NCBI GenBank assembly: GCA_016720775.1
Contig: JADKJX010000001.1
Span: 496,001 to 560,000 of the forward strand
Length of the DNA: 64,000 nt
Source: Chitinophagaceae bacterium
GTDB lineage: Bacteria; Bacteroidota; Bacteroidia; Chitinophagales; Chitinophagaceae
Direction of reading: 5' to 3'
Shown here piece by piece: positions 16,428 to 24,555 of this stretch; position 1 is the first letter of the stretch, and each line of letters starts with the position of its first letter. Position numbers and translations under genes: made by a program. Under the pieces are notes generated by a model. The model made no database searches. It was given only the letters and a program-made list of their open reading frames with translations, and was not told the origin of the DNA.

Positions 16428-18383
16428 ATGTGTGGAATAGCCGGATTTATTGGGTTTAAAGACAATGTTGACCTGGCGGTGAAAGCCAATAAGGTACAGC
16501 AGCATCGTGGGCCAGACAACCAGTCTGTGTGGCACGATGACCATATTGCTTTTGCCCACCAACGACTATCGATCATTGATCTGAGCGAAGCGGCAAATCA
16601 GCCTTTGCATAAGAGTAATTTTGCCATCATATTCAACGGCGAGATCTATAATTATAAAGAACTGCAGGCAAAACTCAGCAGTGAAAAACAGGTTGTGTTT
16701 CAAACACATTCCGATACGGAAGTGGTGCTTGAAATGTATAAACATTATGGCGCCGAATGCCTGAATTATTTTCTAGGCATGTTTGCTTTTGCGGTGTATG
16801 ACAAGAACAGCCACGAATTATTTATTGCAAGGGACCATTTTGGTATCAAGCCGTTATTCTATACGCAGATCAATGGGGCATTTGCATTTAGTTCTGAATT
16901 AAAAACACTGGTAACCATTCCGGGCTTTAATAAAAAGATCAATGCCAAATCGCTGGTAAGCTGTTTGAACTATATATGGATATCGGGCAACGAGACCATG
17001 TTTGATGGTTGCTTTAAACTGCCGCCGGCCCATTACATGACGTACAGCAAGGCATCGGGCCTGGAACTTGTTAAGTACTGGGATCTTAAAGAGAAAGTGG
17101 TAAGTGGTGCATCCGCAGATATAACCAGTACCGCAGATGATGTGGCCAACACGATCGAATTATCGGTGAAACGCCACATGGTGGCCGATGTGCCGGTAAG
17201 CTGTTTTTTAAGTGGCGGATTAGACTCGTCATTGATCTCTGTGCTTGCAAAAAAAAGTAACGAAAATTTATCTACCTATACCATCGGCACAGGCGATAAA
17301 GACAAAGCGGTTGAAAAAATGCCCGATGATGAGAAGTATGCAGCCATGCTGGCGGAGATGCATCACTTCAACCACAACGTAATAAAAATAAGCCCGGATA
17401 TTATTAAAGACCTGCCGCACATGGTACGCCACCTCGATGAACCAATTGGCGACCCGGCAGCCATCAATACATACCTCATCTGTAAAGCGGCAAAAGAAAA
17501 AGGGGTTAAAGTATTATTATCCGGTATGGGCGCCGATGAAATATTTTTTGGATACAGAAGGCAAAAAGCAACGCTGATGGCTTTGCGTTTCAATCTTTTA
17601 CCAAAGCCGGTAAAATATGTGATCGCTAAAGTGGTTAATTTGTTGCCCGTTAGAATATCAGGCAAGGGATTCAAATTCGGGCGGTGGGCCAAACGCTTCA
17701 TGAGTTTTGCAACCATGCCGCTCAATGAGGCATACATGAGAAGCTATTCTTATTACGATACCAACCAGTTGAAAGAACTGATGAAAAAAGAATACTGGAG
17801 CGGCATTGATGCGATCAATAAAGAGCATGAAGAGAAATTCAATGCAAAATTCAAGAACGACCCCATCAACCAGATATGTAATACGGATATCAGTATGTTC
17901 ATGCTGGGATTGAACCTGACGTACTCCGACCGGGCCTCCATGGCTGCATCGGTGGAAGTGAGGGTTCCCTTCATCGACAGGCTGGTGGTTTCAAAAGCTA
18001 TGGAAATTCCCGGCGATCTGAAAATTAAAAAAGGGGTTTCAAAATTCATACTTAAAAAAGCTGCTGAGAAGTGGCTGCCGCATACCATCATTTACCGGCC
18101 CAAGGCTTCCTTTGGCGCACCCATCCGCTCGTGGATATCAAACGACCTGCGTGTGATGGTGGATGAACTGCTTAGCGAAGAATCAATAACAAAGAGGGGA
18201 TTTGTAAATTATGCGGTGGTAAAAAAACTAATAACAGACGACCGGAACGGAACGGCAGATAATGCCTACCAGATATATCAACTGCTTACCCTGGAATTGT
18301 GGTGCAGGGAATTCCTGGATGCCCGGCCGGGTTACCAAACATTAAATGAACAGATAAATGAGAAGCAACAATACGTTTCATAG
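16428..18383 (+). CDS. asnB: Glutamine-dependent asparagine synthase-like amidotransferase
   Basis: 651 aa. The glutaminase domain starts with the N-terminal nucleophile Cys2 (MCGIAGFIGF) and has QHRGPDNQS and FNGEIYN. The synthase domain has the ATP-binding loop SGGLDSS at residues 262-268. Both halves look intact, so ammonia from Gln could be used to amidate a carboxylate through an acyl-adenylate. In O-antigen loci such homologues are proposed to amidate uronic acids or amino-acid substituents; here it overlaps the adenylation enzyme by 26 nt, which ties it to the acyl/aminoacyl module. True free asparagine synthesis is the alternative. Confidence 0.9.
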   Translation: MCGIAGFIGFKDNVDLAVKANKVQQHRGPDNQSVWHDDHIAFAHQRLSIIDLSEAANQPLHKSNFAIIFNGEIYNYKELQAKLSSEKQVVFQTHSDTEVVLEMYKHYGAECLNYFLGMFAFAVYDKNSHELFIARDHFGIKPLFYTQINGAFAFSSELKTLVTIPGFNKKINAKSLVSCLNYIWISGNETMFDGCFKLPPAHYMTYSKASGLELVKYWDLKEKVVSGASADITSTADDVANTIELSVKRHMVADVPVSCFLSGGLDSSLISVLAKKSNENLSTYTIGTGDKDKAVEKMPDDEKYAAMLAEMHHFNHNVIKISPDIIKDLPHMVRHLDEPIGDPAAINTYLICKAAKEKGVKVLLSGMGADEIFFGYRRQKATLMALRFNLLPKPVKYVIAKVVNLLPVRISGKGFKFGRWAKRFMSFATMPLNEAYMRSYSYYDTNQLKELMKKEYWSGIDAINKEHEEKFNAKFKNDPINQICNTDISMFMLGLNLTYSDRASMAASVEVRVPFIDRLVVSKAMEIPGDLKIKKGVSKFILKKAAEKWLPHTIIYRPKASFGAPIRSWISNDLRVMVDELLSEESITKRGFVNYAVVKKLITDDRNGTADNAYQIYQLLTLELWCREFLDARPGYQTLNEQINEKQQYVS

Positions 18384-19860
18384 TGAGGTGTTGCAGCCTT
18401 TCTTTTTTGCATCAGAAAAATATGCAGACTCCAATGCATTTTGCATCAACGAGGTTTTTTATTCTTACAAACAATTGGGTGAAACCATTTCGGCCATCAG
18501 GGCCTCTGTTAAAGAATTAAGAGCAGATAATATTAATGTAGGACTCGTAGCAAACGATGATCTCGAAACCTATGCTGCTATCATTGCGCTTTGGCTGGAA
18601 GGAAAATGTTACGTGCCGGTAAATCCTGAAACGCCGGCTGAGCGAAACAGGAATGTGTTAACACAGGCAGCTGCATCGGTTGTGATCGATTCATCCGATG
18701 AGGTCCTGTTCCCGGAATTAAATGTGATCCGGTCAAAAGAGCTGGTCTTTACTAAACTGGACCTGGAACCCGTGCAGGTTGAAGACGATGCGCTGGCCTA
18801 TATATTTTTTACATCCGGGACTACCGGGGTACCAAAGGGTGTTCCCATCAGCCGTACAAACCTTGCCGGATTTATAAAAGCATTTTTTGAACTGGGCATT
18901 ACCATGGATCCGTCCGACAAATGCCTGCAGATGTTTGAACTTACCTTCGATCTGTCTGTGATGTCTTACCTGGCACCCTTGCTTAGAGGTGCTTGTGTTT
19001 ATACCATCCCGAAAAATAAAATAAAATTCAATTACATAGCCGATCTGCTGGAACAGCATAATCTTACCGTAGCACTGATGGTTCCTTCCATCATTCATTA
19101 CCTGCGCCCTTATTTTGACGAGATCGATTGCGCCAGTATGAAGTTCAGTTTATTCTGCGGCGAGGCACTTCCATTGGATGTAACCAGCGAATGGGCTGCC
19201 TGCGTTCCCAATGCTAAGATCATGAATGTGTATGGGCCAACAGAAGATACTATTTTCTGCACGCATTATACTTACAGTCGTGCTGGTGAGAATAAAGCTT
19301 CCAATGGATTGATGTCGATCGGCAAGGCCATGAATGGAACCTTTACCATCATCATCAACGACAAAAAGGAAATGGTAAATGCCGGCGAAAAAGGTGAACT
19401 GTGTTTGGGCGGCGTGCAGTTAACGCCTGGTTATTGGATGAACGATGAAAAAAATAAAGAAGCCTTTTTCTATACTAATTACAAAGGCGAATCAACACGG
19501 TTTTATAAGACCGGTGATCTTTGCCTGGCCGATGAAGAAGGCGATATTATGTACCTGGGCCGGATAGATTCCCAGATAAAAGTGCAGGGTTTCCGGGTTG
19601 AGCTTTCTGAAATTGAGTTTTTTGCAAAAGAGTTTCTTAATAAAGTGAATGCGGTAGCCATTGCGTTTACAAACAAACTTCATAATACGGAAATTGGTAT
19701 GGTAATAGAATCAACAGATTTTGATACGAAGCCATTGCTTGAATACATGAAGACAAAAATGCCCGGGTATATGATACCTACGCAGATGCGGTTTATAAAT
19801 TCATTTCCGCTGAACACAAATGGAAAGATCGACCGGAAAGTATTAAAGGAAAAATTTTAA
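18358..19860 (+). CDS. DltA-like amino-acid/acyl adenylation enzyme (ANL superfamily)
   Basis: 500 aa. The core motifs are complete: FTSGTTGVPKG (A3, from residue 151), NVYGPTEDTIFC (A5), YKTGDL (A7), GRIDSQIKVQGFRVEL (A8), and the catalytic lysine K490 in NTNGKIDRKVL (A10). Length and motif set match stand-alone NRPS-type adenylation proteins such as DltA. These activate an amino acid with ATP and load it on the phosphopantetheine of a separate carrier protein. Two such carriers follow (20738, 21701), then an MBOAT and an SGNH protein, the parts list of a dlt system. The substrate is unknown. Confidence 0.9.
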   Translation: MRSNNTFHSEVLQPFFFASEKYADSNAFCINEVFYSYKQLGETISAIRASVKELRADNINVGLVANDDLETYAAIIALWLEGKCYVPVNPETPAERNRNVLTQAAASVVIDSSDEVLFPELNVIRSKELVFTKLDLEPVQVEDDALAYIFFTSGTTGVPKGVPISRTNLAGFIKAFFELGITMDPSDKCLQMFELTFDLSVMSYLAPLLRGACVYTIPKNKIKFNYIADLLEQHNLTVALMVPSIIHYLRPYFDEIDCASMKFSLFCGEALPLDVTSEWAACVPNAKIMNVYGPTEDTIFCTHYTYSRAGENKASNGLMSIGKAMNGTFTIIINDKKEMVNAGEKGELCLGGVQLTPGYWMNDEKNKEAFFYTNYKGESTRFYKTGDLCLADEEGDIMYLGRIDSQIKVQGFRVELSEIEFFAKEFLNKVNAVAIAFTNKLHNTEIGMVIESTDFDTKPLLEYMKTKMPGYMIPTQMRFINSFPLNTNGKIDRKVLKEKF

Positions 19861-19863
19861 GCA

Positions 19864-20715
19864 ATGACCCTTGTTGTGTTTGGAGAAGATATGTACACCG
19901 CTGCCGTGATCGAATCGCTGGTTAAAGCGGGCCACCATATTTCGTTATTGGTTACGCCAGACAGTGGTACGGCAAACTTTAAAGTACTGGATGAGGTAAC
20001 GGAAAAGTATGGAATTGATTTTGTGAAAACGGGGAATATAAATTCAGAGGCTGTTGGGGAAAAGATCAGGGAGATAAAACCCGGCCTGATCATATCGGCA
20101 CACCTGCGGCGGATCCTGAAGAAGGAAATATTTTCGCTGGCGGAAAAAGGAGCGATCAATATCCATCCTTCCTTGTTGCCAAAGTACAGGGGCTTGTCGC
20201 CGCAACACCAGGCTATCATGCACGGCGATCAAGAATCAGGAGTAACCGTTCATTTTATAGAAGAAGATGTGGACACCGGCAATATAGTACTGCAAAAAAA
20301 ATTCAGCATTGAAAAAACTGATTACATTTTGCAGGTCCAGGCCAAGATGCTTGCGATATATAAAACAATTGTTGTGGAGGCGGTACAATTATTGGAAAGC
20401 AATTCCTTTGAGCCAATAAAACAGGAAATGTCGCAACCCAGTTATTTCGGGCCGCTAAAAAAGAGCGACCGGGAAATAGATCTTTCAAAAACGGGTGAAG
20501 AAGTATATAATCTCATAAGGGCTGTATCTTTACCATATAAAGGAGCTTTCTATAAAAATTATGTTTTGTGGACGGCCGAGTTAACTGATGACGAGGAGTT
20601 AAAGAACAAATATAAAGATGCAGGTTTGTATTTTGAGGAAGCCGAAGACAGGATCATCATTCGTTTAAAAAATGAGGTACTGGTATCAGAGGATTTTGAG
20701 ATCAGCAAAAATTGA
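19864..20715 (+). CDS. Formyltransferase (methionyl-tRNA formyltransferase-like fold)
   Basis: 283 aa. The 10-formyl-THF-dependent catalytic set is present: N99 and H101 in INIHPSLLP and D137 in DVDTGNI. A C-terminal FMT-C-like domain is suggested by residues from about 195. It starts 3 nt after the adenylation gene, and an ACP gene follows. Relatives in O-antigen loci formylate sugar-nucleotide amines; an FMT-like enzyme next to an adenylation/carrier pair could instead formylate a carrier-bound amino acid, as formylation domains do in some NRPSs. It is not the housekeeping fmt by context. Confidence 0.85.
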   Translation: MTLVVFGEDMYTAAVIESLVKAGHHISLLVTPDSGTANFKVLDEVTEKYGIDFVKTGNINSEAVGEKIREIKPGLIISAHLRRILKKEIFSLAEKGAINIHPSLLPKYRGLSPQHQAIMHGDQESGVTVHFIEEDVDTGNIVLQKKFSIEKTDYILQVQAKMLAIYKTIVVEAVQLLESNSFEPIKQEMSQPSYFGPLKKSDREIDLSKTGEEVYNLIRAVSLPYKGAFYKNYVLWTAELTDDEELKNKYKDAGLYFEEAEDRIIIRLKNEVLVSEDFEISKN

Positions 20716-20737
20716 AAAACACTACTAATAAATAATT

Positions 20738-20983
20738 ATGAACAGATCGCTGGTAACTGAAAAACTGACGGCAATTTTCAGAACCGTGTTTAATGATGAA
20801 GGCATTGAGCTGAGAGATGATTTGACGGCAAACGAAGTGGCCAACTGGGATTCGTTGACACATATGCTGATGATCGGTGAGGTAGAGAAAGAGTTTTCCA
20901 TAAAGTTCAAGCTTAAGGAGCTGGGCAAGCTGGAAGACGTGAAAAGCCTGATTGATCTGATTGAACATAAAATGAACAGTTGA
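20738..20983 (+). CDS. Acyl/peptidyl carrier protein (first of two)
   Basis: 81 aa, acidic, four-helix carrier-protein pattern. The phosphopantetheine attachment serine is S39 in NWDSLTHM, with the usual hydrophobic helix II after it (MIGEVEKEFSIKF). It lies 22 nt after the formyltransferase and 47 nt before the GNAT gene. It is a likely partner of the adenylation enzyme, equivalent to DltC. It closely resembles the second carrier at 21701 in length, serine position and flanking residues. Confidence 0.92.
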   Translation: MNRSLVTEKLTAIFRTVFNDEGIELRDDLTANEVANWDSLTHMLMIGEVEKEFSIKFKLKELGKLEDVKSLIDLIEHKMNS

Positions 20984-21030
20984 TAAGGCACCGCACTAAA
21001 AGCAGGTTTATTTAATCTGAAAACGTAAAT

Positions 21031-21699
21031 ATGAGTGAATATCTGATCAGGAAGGCAGTGGCAAGCGATATCCCTTTTTTAGCGGATGTGGTTATCGCAT
21101 CAGAAAAAGCCATGTCTGACAGGTTAAGCTTCACCACGTTATTTAATAAAACGGAGGAAGAAGCAAAAGAACTCATTATACAAATGTTTGAGGAAGAGGT
21201 GGATGGTTGTGAATTGTCGTTGAGCAGCTTTATCGTTACCGAGTTTGAAGGGAAACCGATTTCCGGCTCAGGTGCATGGATAGAGGGGTTTAAGGGAAAC
21301 ATGCCCTCGGGAATACTAAAATCGAACCTGATCAGTTATACGTTTGGAAAGGAAAGTATCGGGTACCTGAAAACAAAATCGAATATCGTAAAAGATGTGA
21401 TGATCGAAAGGGAGCCAATGACCCTTCAGCTTGAATACTTTCATATCAAGAATGAACACCTGGGGAAAGGACTGGATGCTGCCTTGATGGACAAGATCGA
21501 GGAAAATGCGCTGGCCCAATACCCGGAGTTGAAAAAAGTGCAGTGCCAGATATTTAAAAACAGTGTTTTCTCGATCAAGATCCTGCTGCGGCACGGATTT
21601 AAGATCGTAAAATCATATAAATCAGATAACGATGACATTTTCGATTATCTGCCCTTTAACGAGAAACTTCTAATGGAAAAAATATTAAAAACAGACTAA
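21031..21699 (+). CDS. GNAT-family N-acetyltransferase
   Basis: 222 aa. It opens with YLIRKAVASDIPFLADVV, the typical first strand and helix of GNAT folds. The acetyl-CoA-loop region is NEHLGKGLDAALMD, a weak form of the Q/RxxGxG/A signature, followed by SIKILLRHGFKIVKSY. It sits between two carrier protein genes (47 nt and 1 nt away). It may acylate the amino group of a sugar or of a carrier-bound amino acid; the substrate is unknown. Confidence 0.8.
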   Translation: MSEYLIRKAVASDIPFLADVVIASEKAMSDRLSFTTLFNKTEEEAKELIIQMFEEEVDGCELSLSSFIVTEFEGKPISGSGAWIEGFKGNMPSGILKSNLISYTFGKESIGYLKTKSNIVKDVMIEREPMTLQLEYFHIKNEHLGKGLDAALMDKIEENALAQYPELKKVQCQIFKNSVFSIKILLRHGFKIVKSYKSDNDDIFDYLPFNEKLLMEKILKTD

Positions 21700-21700
21700 A

Positions 21701-21940
21701 ATGGAAAAGGAAGAAATTGTAAACAAGCTTACCCCGGTTTTCAGAAAAGTATTTGCAGACAATTCGCTGGTGATCACGGAAGAACTGAGCGCATTGGATG
21801 TGGAGAACTGGGATTCATTATCTCACATGCTTCTAATTGCAGAAGTAGAAAATGAATTTGCAATAAAGTTTAAACTGAAAGACCTGAATAAAATGGCAAA
21901 CGTGGGTGACATGATCGCCATTATCAGTTCCAAATTATAA
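21701..21940 (+). CDS. Acyl/peptidyl carrier protein (second of two)
   Basis: 79 aa with S39 in NWDSLSHM as the phosphopantetheine site and AEVENEFAIKFKLKDL after it. It resembles the first carrier (NWDSLTHM, FSIKFKLKEL) along its whole length, pointing to a duplication. It starts 1 nt after the GNAT stop and ends 5 nt before the MBOAT gene, so it is probably translated together with the membrane acyltransferase and may be the carrier that docks on it. Confidence 0.92.
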   Translation: MEKEEIVNKLTPVFRKVFADNSLVITEELSALDVENWDSLSHMLLIAEVENEFAIKFKLKDLNKMANVGDMIAIISSKL

Positions 21941-21945
21941 GCTGC

Positions 21946-23385
21946 ATGGTTTTCACTTCCTTTAATTTCCTGGTATTTTTCCCGTCAGTACTTCTCGTGT
22001 ACTTTTTGCTTCCGCAAAAATTCCGATGGATGTTCCTGCTTGCGGCAAGCTATTATTTCTATATTAATATAAAACCGGTATATGCACTGCTGCTGGCCGG
22101 AGTTACATTAACCACATACCTGTTTACCAATCTTATTGCCAAAGCAAGATCAGACAGAAGCAAAAGCCTTTTACTTACCGGTGCTGTTGTGCTTACTCTT
22201 TTGCCGCTTTTCTTTTTTAAATATTTCAATTTTGTTAATGAAGGCATATTTACCTTACTTAACTATACCGGCCTCCACCTGTCTCTTCCACATTTAAGTT
22301 TGCTTTTACCTGTAGGTGTATCTTTTTACACGTTCATGGCATTGGGATATACCATCGATGTATATAATGAAGAAATAGAAGCAGAAAAGAATTTTGGAAT
22401 AGTGGCATTGTTTCTTTCTTTTTTCCCGGTGGTTATGTCGGGCCCGATTGAAAGGGCACCAAATATGTTTCAGCAGTTTAAGGGGAAACTTCAGTTCAAT
22501 TATGAAATGGTTGTAGGCGGGCTGAAACTGATGCTTTGGGGGTATTTTATGAAACTCGCCCTGGCCGACCGCTTAAGTATTTACATTGATGCGGTCTTTA
22601 AAAATGCCGATCAGCATGTGGGTTCTTCGTTGCTGCTTGCCACATTGATGCAGCCGATCAGGGTGTATGGCGATTTAGGAGGCTACTCGTTGATAGCGAT
22701 CGGTTGTGCAAAAGTGATGGGCATTAATGTGATACCAAACTTTAACCGCCCCTTCTTTGCAACTACCATGTCGGAATTCTGGCGGCGCTGGCACATATCC
22801 CTGATAAAATGGCTTACTGATTATGTTTATACTCCCCTGTCTTTTGCTTTCAGAAGATATGGAGTATGGGGAATCGTGATCGCACTGAATCTTACGTTCA
22901 TCATTTCAGGGGCATGGCATGGAGCTGCGTTTAATTTTTTAGTGTGGGGCTTCATACAGGGGCTGGCATTGAGTGTTGAAATGCTTACAAGAAAAAATAA
23001 GGATGCTTTTGAAGACAGGTTCAATCTCCGGAAAAGATGGTGGTACATCTTGTTCGGATGTGTGTTCACCTACCTGTTGTTTGCTTTTTCACTAAGCTTT
23101 GGCGGAGATGCTGCCACTGTTCCGGAGGTGTTGCATATTTTCAAACGGATATTCACCGACTCGGTACACATGCCGTATAAGGACGGAGATACCATGTTGT
23201 ATGGCTTCCTTGCATTCAGCATTGTGTTCCTTAAAGATTTTATGGAAGAATACTACCCGGGCCGTGTTCTTTTATTCAATAATAAAAATAATACGGTAAG
23301 GTGGCTCTCGTATTACTGTGTGATATTCCTGATCTTTTATTTAGGGATATTCAGCGGGGAGCAATTCGTGTATTTCCAATTTTAA
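21946..23385 (+). CDS. MBOAT-family membrane O-acyltransferase (DltB/AlgI-like)
   Basis: 479 aa with about ten membrane segments. Family signatures are FNFLVFFPSVLLVYF, LLPVGVSFYTFMALGYTID, a PIERAP block, EFWRRWHISLIKWL, and the catalytic His325 in SGAWHGAAFNFLVWG. MBOAT proteins take an activated acyl group from the cytoplasm and pass it to a hydroxyl on an exported polymer. In the Dlt system the donor is aminoacyl-carrier protein, which fits the two carriers just upstream. An SGNH protein follows after 14 nt, as DltD accompanies DltB. Confidence 0.94.
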   Translation: MVFTSFNFLVFFPSVLLVYFLLPQKFRWMFLLAASYYFYINIKPVYALLLAGVTLTTYLFTNLIAKARSDRSKSLLLTGAVVLTLLPLFFFKYFNFVNEGIFTLLNYTGLHLSLPHLSLLLPVGVSFYTFMALGYTIDVYNEEIEAEKNFGIVALFLSFFPVVMSGPIERAPNMFQQFKGKLQFNYEMVVGGLKLMLWGYFMKLALADRLSIYIDAVFKNADQHVGSSLLLATLMQPIRVYGDLGGYSLIAIGCAKVMGINVIPNFNRPFFATTMSEFWRRWHISLIKWLTDYVYTPLSFAFRRYGVWGIVIALNLTFIISGAWHGAAFNFLVWGFIQGLALSVEMLTRKNKDAFEDRFNLRKRWWYILFGCVFTYLLFAFSLSFGGDAATVPEVLHIFKRIFTDSVHMPYKDGDTMLYGFLAFSIVFLKDFMEEYYPGRVLLFNNKNNTVRWLSYYCVIFLIFYLGIFSGEQFVYFQF

Positions 23386-23399
23386 ACTGAAGAAGAAGC

Positions 23400-24344
23400 A
23401 TGTTGACGTTTCTGAAAAAAATATTGATTTTCATTTCGCCTTTCCTGATCCTCATTGCACTGGAGATCATGATCGACCCGTTCAATTATTTTTCTCCGGA
23501 AAAAAATAAAAAGAAACTGGAATTAAAAAATGCACTGGCCCGTAAAAAGAATACGTACCTGTACCGGCTTATCGAGTATGAGCAGAACCCAACGCCGGTA
23601 ATAATACTGGGCGATTCAAGGGCCCAGCGGTTGATGCCGGAATTCTTTGAAGAAGTAAATGGCAAAAGAGTGCTTAACCTGGCTGCTGGCGCCGGTTCTT
23701 TGCAGGATGTGATCAAAATATTCTGGGATCTCAGTTCCCGCAATAAACTTGATACGGTTTACATCGGCATCTCCATCGAGGGTTACAGCGGTACTTTGCT
23801 CAAAGACAGGGTATCGGCAGCACTGGAAGTTAAAAATTCAACCCCGCTGTACCTCACAAGCAAGTTTACCGTAGAGAATACGATGCTGCTCTTAAAATCA
23901 GAATTATTTAACCAGGCCGTGGAAGTACAGAACCCGCCTTTTTCAAGAGACGAATTCTGGAACTATGAACTGGCCCAGGAAGACCGCTACCTGAAAGCTT
24001 ATTCGTACCCGAAAAATTATTATAACGAACTTAAGAAGATGTCGGATTACAGTGTGAAGAATAATATCAAGCTGGTATTCATCATATCTCCCACGCATAC
24101 TGAAGTGCAGGATAAAATAGACCAGTTTAAACTGAACAAGGAGTACGAAAAATTTAAAGATGACATGAAGTTATTTGGCGACCTGTATGATTTTAACTGG
24201 CCCAATGTAATTACCCGGGATAAAAATAATTTCCTCGATCCACTTCACAGCATTGACTCTGTATCCAGGATCATGATCAGGGAAATGATACTGAATAAGC
24301 CGGAATATGCAAAATATTCAAAATTTACTCCCTCCGGCAACTAG
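23400..24344 (+). CDS. SGNH-like periplasmic protein paired with MBOAT (DltD-like role)
   Basis: 314 aa. An N-terminal membrane segment (residues 5-22) anchors a domain with nucleophile S73 in ILGDSRAQRL, a glycine block NLAAGAGSLQD, and a likely Asp/His pair in FLDPLHSID near residue 280. An MBOAT followed by an SGNH protein is the pattern of DltB/DltD and AlgI/AlgX-J pairs, where the SGNH partner completes acyl transfer outside the membrane. It is shorter than DltD and similarity is by architecture only. The operon gap after it is 211 nt. Confidence 0.8.
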   Translation: MLTFLKKILIFISPFLILIALEIMIDPFNYFSPEKNKKKLELKNALARKKNTYLYRLIEYEQNPTPVIILGDSRAQRLMPEFFEEVNGKRVLNLAAGAGSLQDVIKIFWDLSSRNKLDTVYIGISIEGYSGTLLKDRVSAALEVKNSTPLYLTSKFTVENTMLLLKSELFNQAVEVQNPPFSRDEFWNYELAQEDRYLKAYSYPKNYYNELKKMSDYSVKNNIKLVFIISPTHTEVQDKIDQFKLNKEYEKFKDDMKLFGDLYDFNWPNVITRDKNNFLDPLHSIDSVSRIMIREMILNKPEYAKYSKFTPSGN

Positions 24345-24555
24345 CCCCCTCAAATGAGGATCATATCATCAAATAGTTAAAAAATCAGGATCCATATGAA
24401 AATTTTATATAATAATGAGGCAAATTCAGCGTTAGACTCATGTAACAATATTTTAACCTCAAAGGTTATATAGTTTTCAAAATCAACTAAACTAACTTTA
24501 AACTTTCAAATAATAACTGGCCAGCAATGGCCTCTCCAAAACGGACTAAATAATA
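24345..24555. other. Intergenic region, A+T-rich, no gene seen
   Basis: This 211-nt gap is the longest inside the polysaccharide operon after the leader. It has a small CCTCA-AA-TGAGG palindrome just after the stop and a 5-bp GGCCA/TGGCC hairpin at 24519-24532. Neither has a U-tract of the sort needed for a terminator. An internal promoter for the following genes is possible, but I found no convincing TTG / TAnnTTTG pair. Confidence 0.4.

Noticed and set aside
16428..18383. Housekeeping asparagine synthetase as the sole role of the asnB-like gene
   Set aside because: Not excluded by sequence, but its 26-nt overlap with the adenylation gene and its place within the glycan locus make a tailoring role more likely.
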